Assembly: GCA_004020645.1 (NCBI GenBank)
Contig: SAQL01000003.1
Span: 186,001 to 250,000 of the forward strand
DNA length: 64,000 bases
From: Mesorhizobium sp.
Lineage (GTDB): Bacteria > Pseudomonadota > Alphaproteobacteria > Rhizobiales > Rhizobiaceae
Direction: 5' to 3'
Position 1 is the stretch's first letter; each line of letters opens with the position of its first letter. Positions 62,605 through 64,000 of this stretch are shown here, piece after piece. The position numbers were made by a program, and so were the translations under genes. A model generated the notes under the pieces. The model searched no databases, was not told where the DNA came from, and saw nothing but the letters and a program-made list of their open reading frames with translations.

Positions 62605-63365
62605 CATCCGATCAGATCTGGCGGCCCTTGGTGGAAGAACTGGCGTGCCGGCAACGGGCGGACCGTAAGGCAGAGTTTTGGCTGCGCGACGACGACGCCG
62701 TGGATCCGACGCCTGCGCTTGATCGGCTGCTCGACCTCACCGGTGAATTCGCGGTTCCGGTCACTCTGGCCGTCATTCCGGCCCTGACTGATGAGAAGCT
62801 TGTCGCCCGGCTTGGCGAGGCGCCGCATGCCACGGTCGCCATCCATGGCTGGGCGCACCGAAATCATGCGCCCGAGCACCAGAAAAAGCAGGAGCTCGGC
62901 GCGCATCGGCCACGCGAGGCGGTGCTCGATGATCTGGCTCGCGGGCTGACGCACGTAACCGACCTGCACGGCGCACGCGCCGTTCCGATGCTGGTGCCGC
63001 CCTGGAACAGGATCGACGCCGGCTTGGTATCCGACCTTGGATCGATAGGATTTGCGGCCTTGTCGGTCTATGGGCCGCCGAAGCCGGCTCCACTGGCGGT
63101 CATCAACAGCAATGTCGACATCATGGATTGGCATGGCACGCGCGGCTGCCGCGATCATGGCCTATTGGTTCAGGCTATCATCGCGCAATTGCAGCATGCA
63201 TTCGACGGCGGCGAACCGGTCGGCCTGCTCACCCACCATCTCGTACATGATGAATCGGCCTGGCTCTTCCTCGAACGGCTGTTCACAGTCACCGCACAGA
63301 CTGAAGCCTGCGCATGGCTTCCGATCAGGACATTGATCGGCCGCAGCGCCGGTCGAGGAAAATAG
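62601..63365 (+). CDS. Polysaccharide-deacetylase-like protein (glycoside hydrolase/deacetylase fold)
   Basis: The 254-residue protein has the early motif EFWLRDDDAVDPTPAL, where the paired Asp resemble the CE4 metal-binding DD, the segment ATVAIHGWAHRNH (His-x-x-x-His) and VPPWNRI, then LLTHHLVHDE. This matches the NodB-fold family found next to GT4 glycosyltransferases. It would remove an acetyl group from a glycan. Coupled to the GT4 gene by a four-base overlap. Confidence 0.82.
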   Translation: MTSDQIWRPLVEELACRQRADRKAEFWLRDDDAVDPTPALDRLLDLTGEFAVPVTLAVIPALTDEKLVARLGEAPHATVAIHGWAHRNHAPEHQKKQELGAHRPREAVLDDLARGLTHVTDLHGARAVPMLVPPWNRIDAGLVSDLGSIGFAALSVYGPPKPAPLAVINSNVDIMDWHGTRGCRDHGLLVQAIIAQLQHAFDGGEPVGLLTHHLVHDESAWLFLERLFTVTAQTEACAWLPIRTLIGRSAGRGK

Positions 63366-63366
63366 C

Positions 63367-64000
63367 TCAGCGCTTTTTTCGCAATGAGACTGGAAATTTG
63401 AGCGTCTGGCCATCCCGCGCGGCAAACGCGCCGGTAAACCTGTCTTTGGCCAGTTTCTCGATCTCGTCCAGTTCCGCGTCGGTCCGTGTCGGATCGTGGT
63501 GAAACAGCGCAAGCCCCCGCGCACCGGCCGCCTCGCAGAGCTTGACGCCCTGTTGCCATGTCGAGTGCCCGTAACCGCGGCGGCGTTCCATTTCCTCCTC
63601 GGTGTAGGTGCAATCGTAAATGACGAGGTCGGCATCTTCGATCAGCGCGAGCACCGTCTGATCGAGTTTGTCCGGTTCGTGCTCAGTGTCTGTGATCACC
63701 GCCACGACGCGGCCGCCCCATTCGACTCGGTAGCCTATGCAGCCGCCCGGATGGATAAGACTGCCGGTTCGGACCACCACCCCTTCGCGCGGCCGAAGCA
63801 CGTCTCCGGATACGAAATCGCGATAGTCGATGCTTGCCTTGCAGATCCCCAGTTTCACCGGAAACCACGGCGGCCGCATGAACTCATCGACCATCTGCCG
63901 GGTCGTCATGTGTCCTGCAAGATGCCCGGACCAAAGCGTAACCTTGACGCTCTGGTCATAGATCGGCGCAAAAGACGGCAGCCCGATGATGTGATCGTAA
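63367..64000 (-). CDS. MBL-fold metal-dependent hydrolase, N-terminus outside the window
   Basis: The frame is open from the stop at 63367 to the window edge, about 211 codons visible. Near the edge it reads YDHIIGLPSFAPIYD, the end of an HxHxDH motif of an RNase Z-like or AttM-like MBL protein. Further on are AVITDTEHE, YDCTYTEEEMERRRGYGHST and LALFHHDP, which supply the remaining metal ligands. An internal ATG at 63909 is not the real start. It converges with the deacetylase gene with one base between their stops. Confidence 0.85.
   Translation of the reverse strand, partial: YDHIIGLPSFAPIYDQSVKVTLWSGHLAGHMTTRQMVDEFMRPPWFPVKLGICKASIDYRDFVSGDVLRPREGVVVRTGSLIHPGGCIGYRVEWGGRVVAVITDTEHEPDKLDQTVLALIEDADLVIYDCTYTEEEMERRRGYGHSTWQQGVKLCEAAGARGLALFHHDPTRTDAELDEIEKLAKDRFTGAFAARDGQTLKFPVSLRKKR

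Noticed and set aside
1..64000. CRISPR array, tRNA or rRNA genes
   Set aside because: No series of regularly spaced direct repeats, cloverleaf-type gene or rRNA-like block was noticed on reading the window.

Overview
The window looks like part of a replicon from a rhizobial alphaproteobacterium, most like Mesorhizobium and its relatives. The reasons are a complete-looking RepABC replication region at the left end (end of repA, repB, antisense RNA, repC), the neighbouring DUF1612 (RHE_PE00001-type) gene, the GC-rich coding style, and a palindromic intergenic repeat of a kind I associate with Mesorhizobium. The species is not established. No rRNA, tRNA or CRISPR array was seen.

Layout. 1-6.1 kb: plasmid maintenance (repA end, repB, ctRNA, repC with an AT-rich origin candidate), a serine resolvase with a res-like palindrome cluster, a DUF1612 gene and a CBS-domain protein. 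6.4-12.7 kb: an unusual conflict island. It holds a predicted DNA base hypermodification protein (HMUDK/aGPT-Pplase helical family), a MazG-type nucleotide pyrophosphohydrolase, a thymidylate-synthase-like protein, a thymidylate-kinase-like P-loop kinase, an acyl-carrier-like protein, an XRE repressor, an ImmA/IrrE metallopeptidase fused to a chagasin-like cysteine protease inhibitor, and a papain-like cysteine protease. 12.8-26.7 kb: a defence block with a truncated nuclease, type I restriction genes hsdR and hsdM, a damaged hsdS, a GmrSD-type (DUF262/DUF1524/DUF5655) endonuclease and an AddB/AddA-like nuclease-helicase pair. It is closed by an IS630-family element at 26.66-27.71 kb that abuts a truncated gene.

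27.7-36.4 kb: an orphan cytochrome b with a Bfd-like ferredoxin, a tiny ORF and an MBL hydrolase, then a tight four-gene signalling operon (coiled-coil protein, OmpA-domain protein with internal duplication, Ras-like GTPase, class III cyclase), then an IS110 remnant. 36.5-64 kb: a giant glycosyltransferase/methyltransferase/deacetylase fusion, a peroxiredoxin-like protein, several more class III cyclases of different architectures, an oligopeptide-type ABC transporter (ATPase, binding protein, two permeases), a nucleotide-sugar dehydrogenase, a DUF3095 protein, a GT4 glycosyltransferase with a deacetylase-like partner, and the 3' part of an MBL hydrolase gene running off the window.

How it may fit together. 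The most novel part is the 6.4-12.7 kb island. Its enzymes would make, phosphorylate, attach or purge unusual thymidine nucleotides. A second layer (XRE, ImmA/IrrE-inhibitor fusion, papain-like protease, carrier protein) looks like a stress- or phage-triggered proteolytic switch under an operator that exactly fills the spacer of its own promoter. This is inference from domains and gene order; nothing has been tested. The right half is dominated by second-messenger signalling (five cyclase catalytic domains plus a DUF3095 relative in about 30 kb) mixed with envelope glycan genes.
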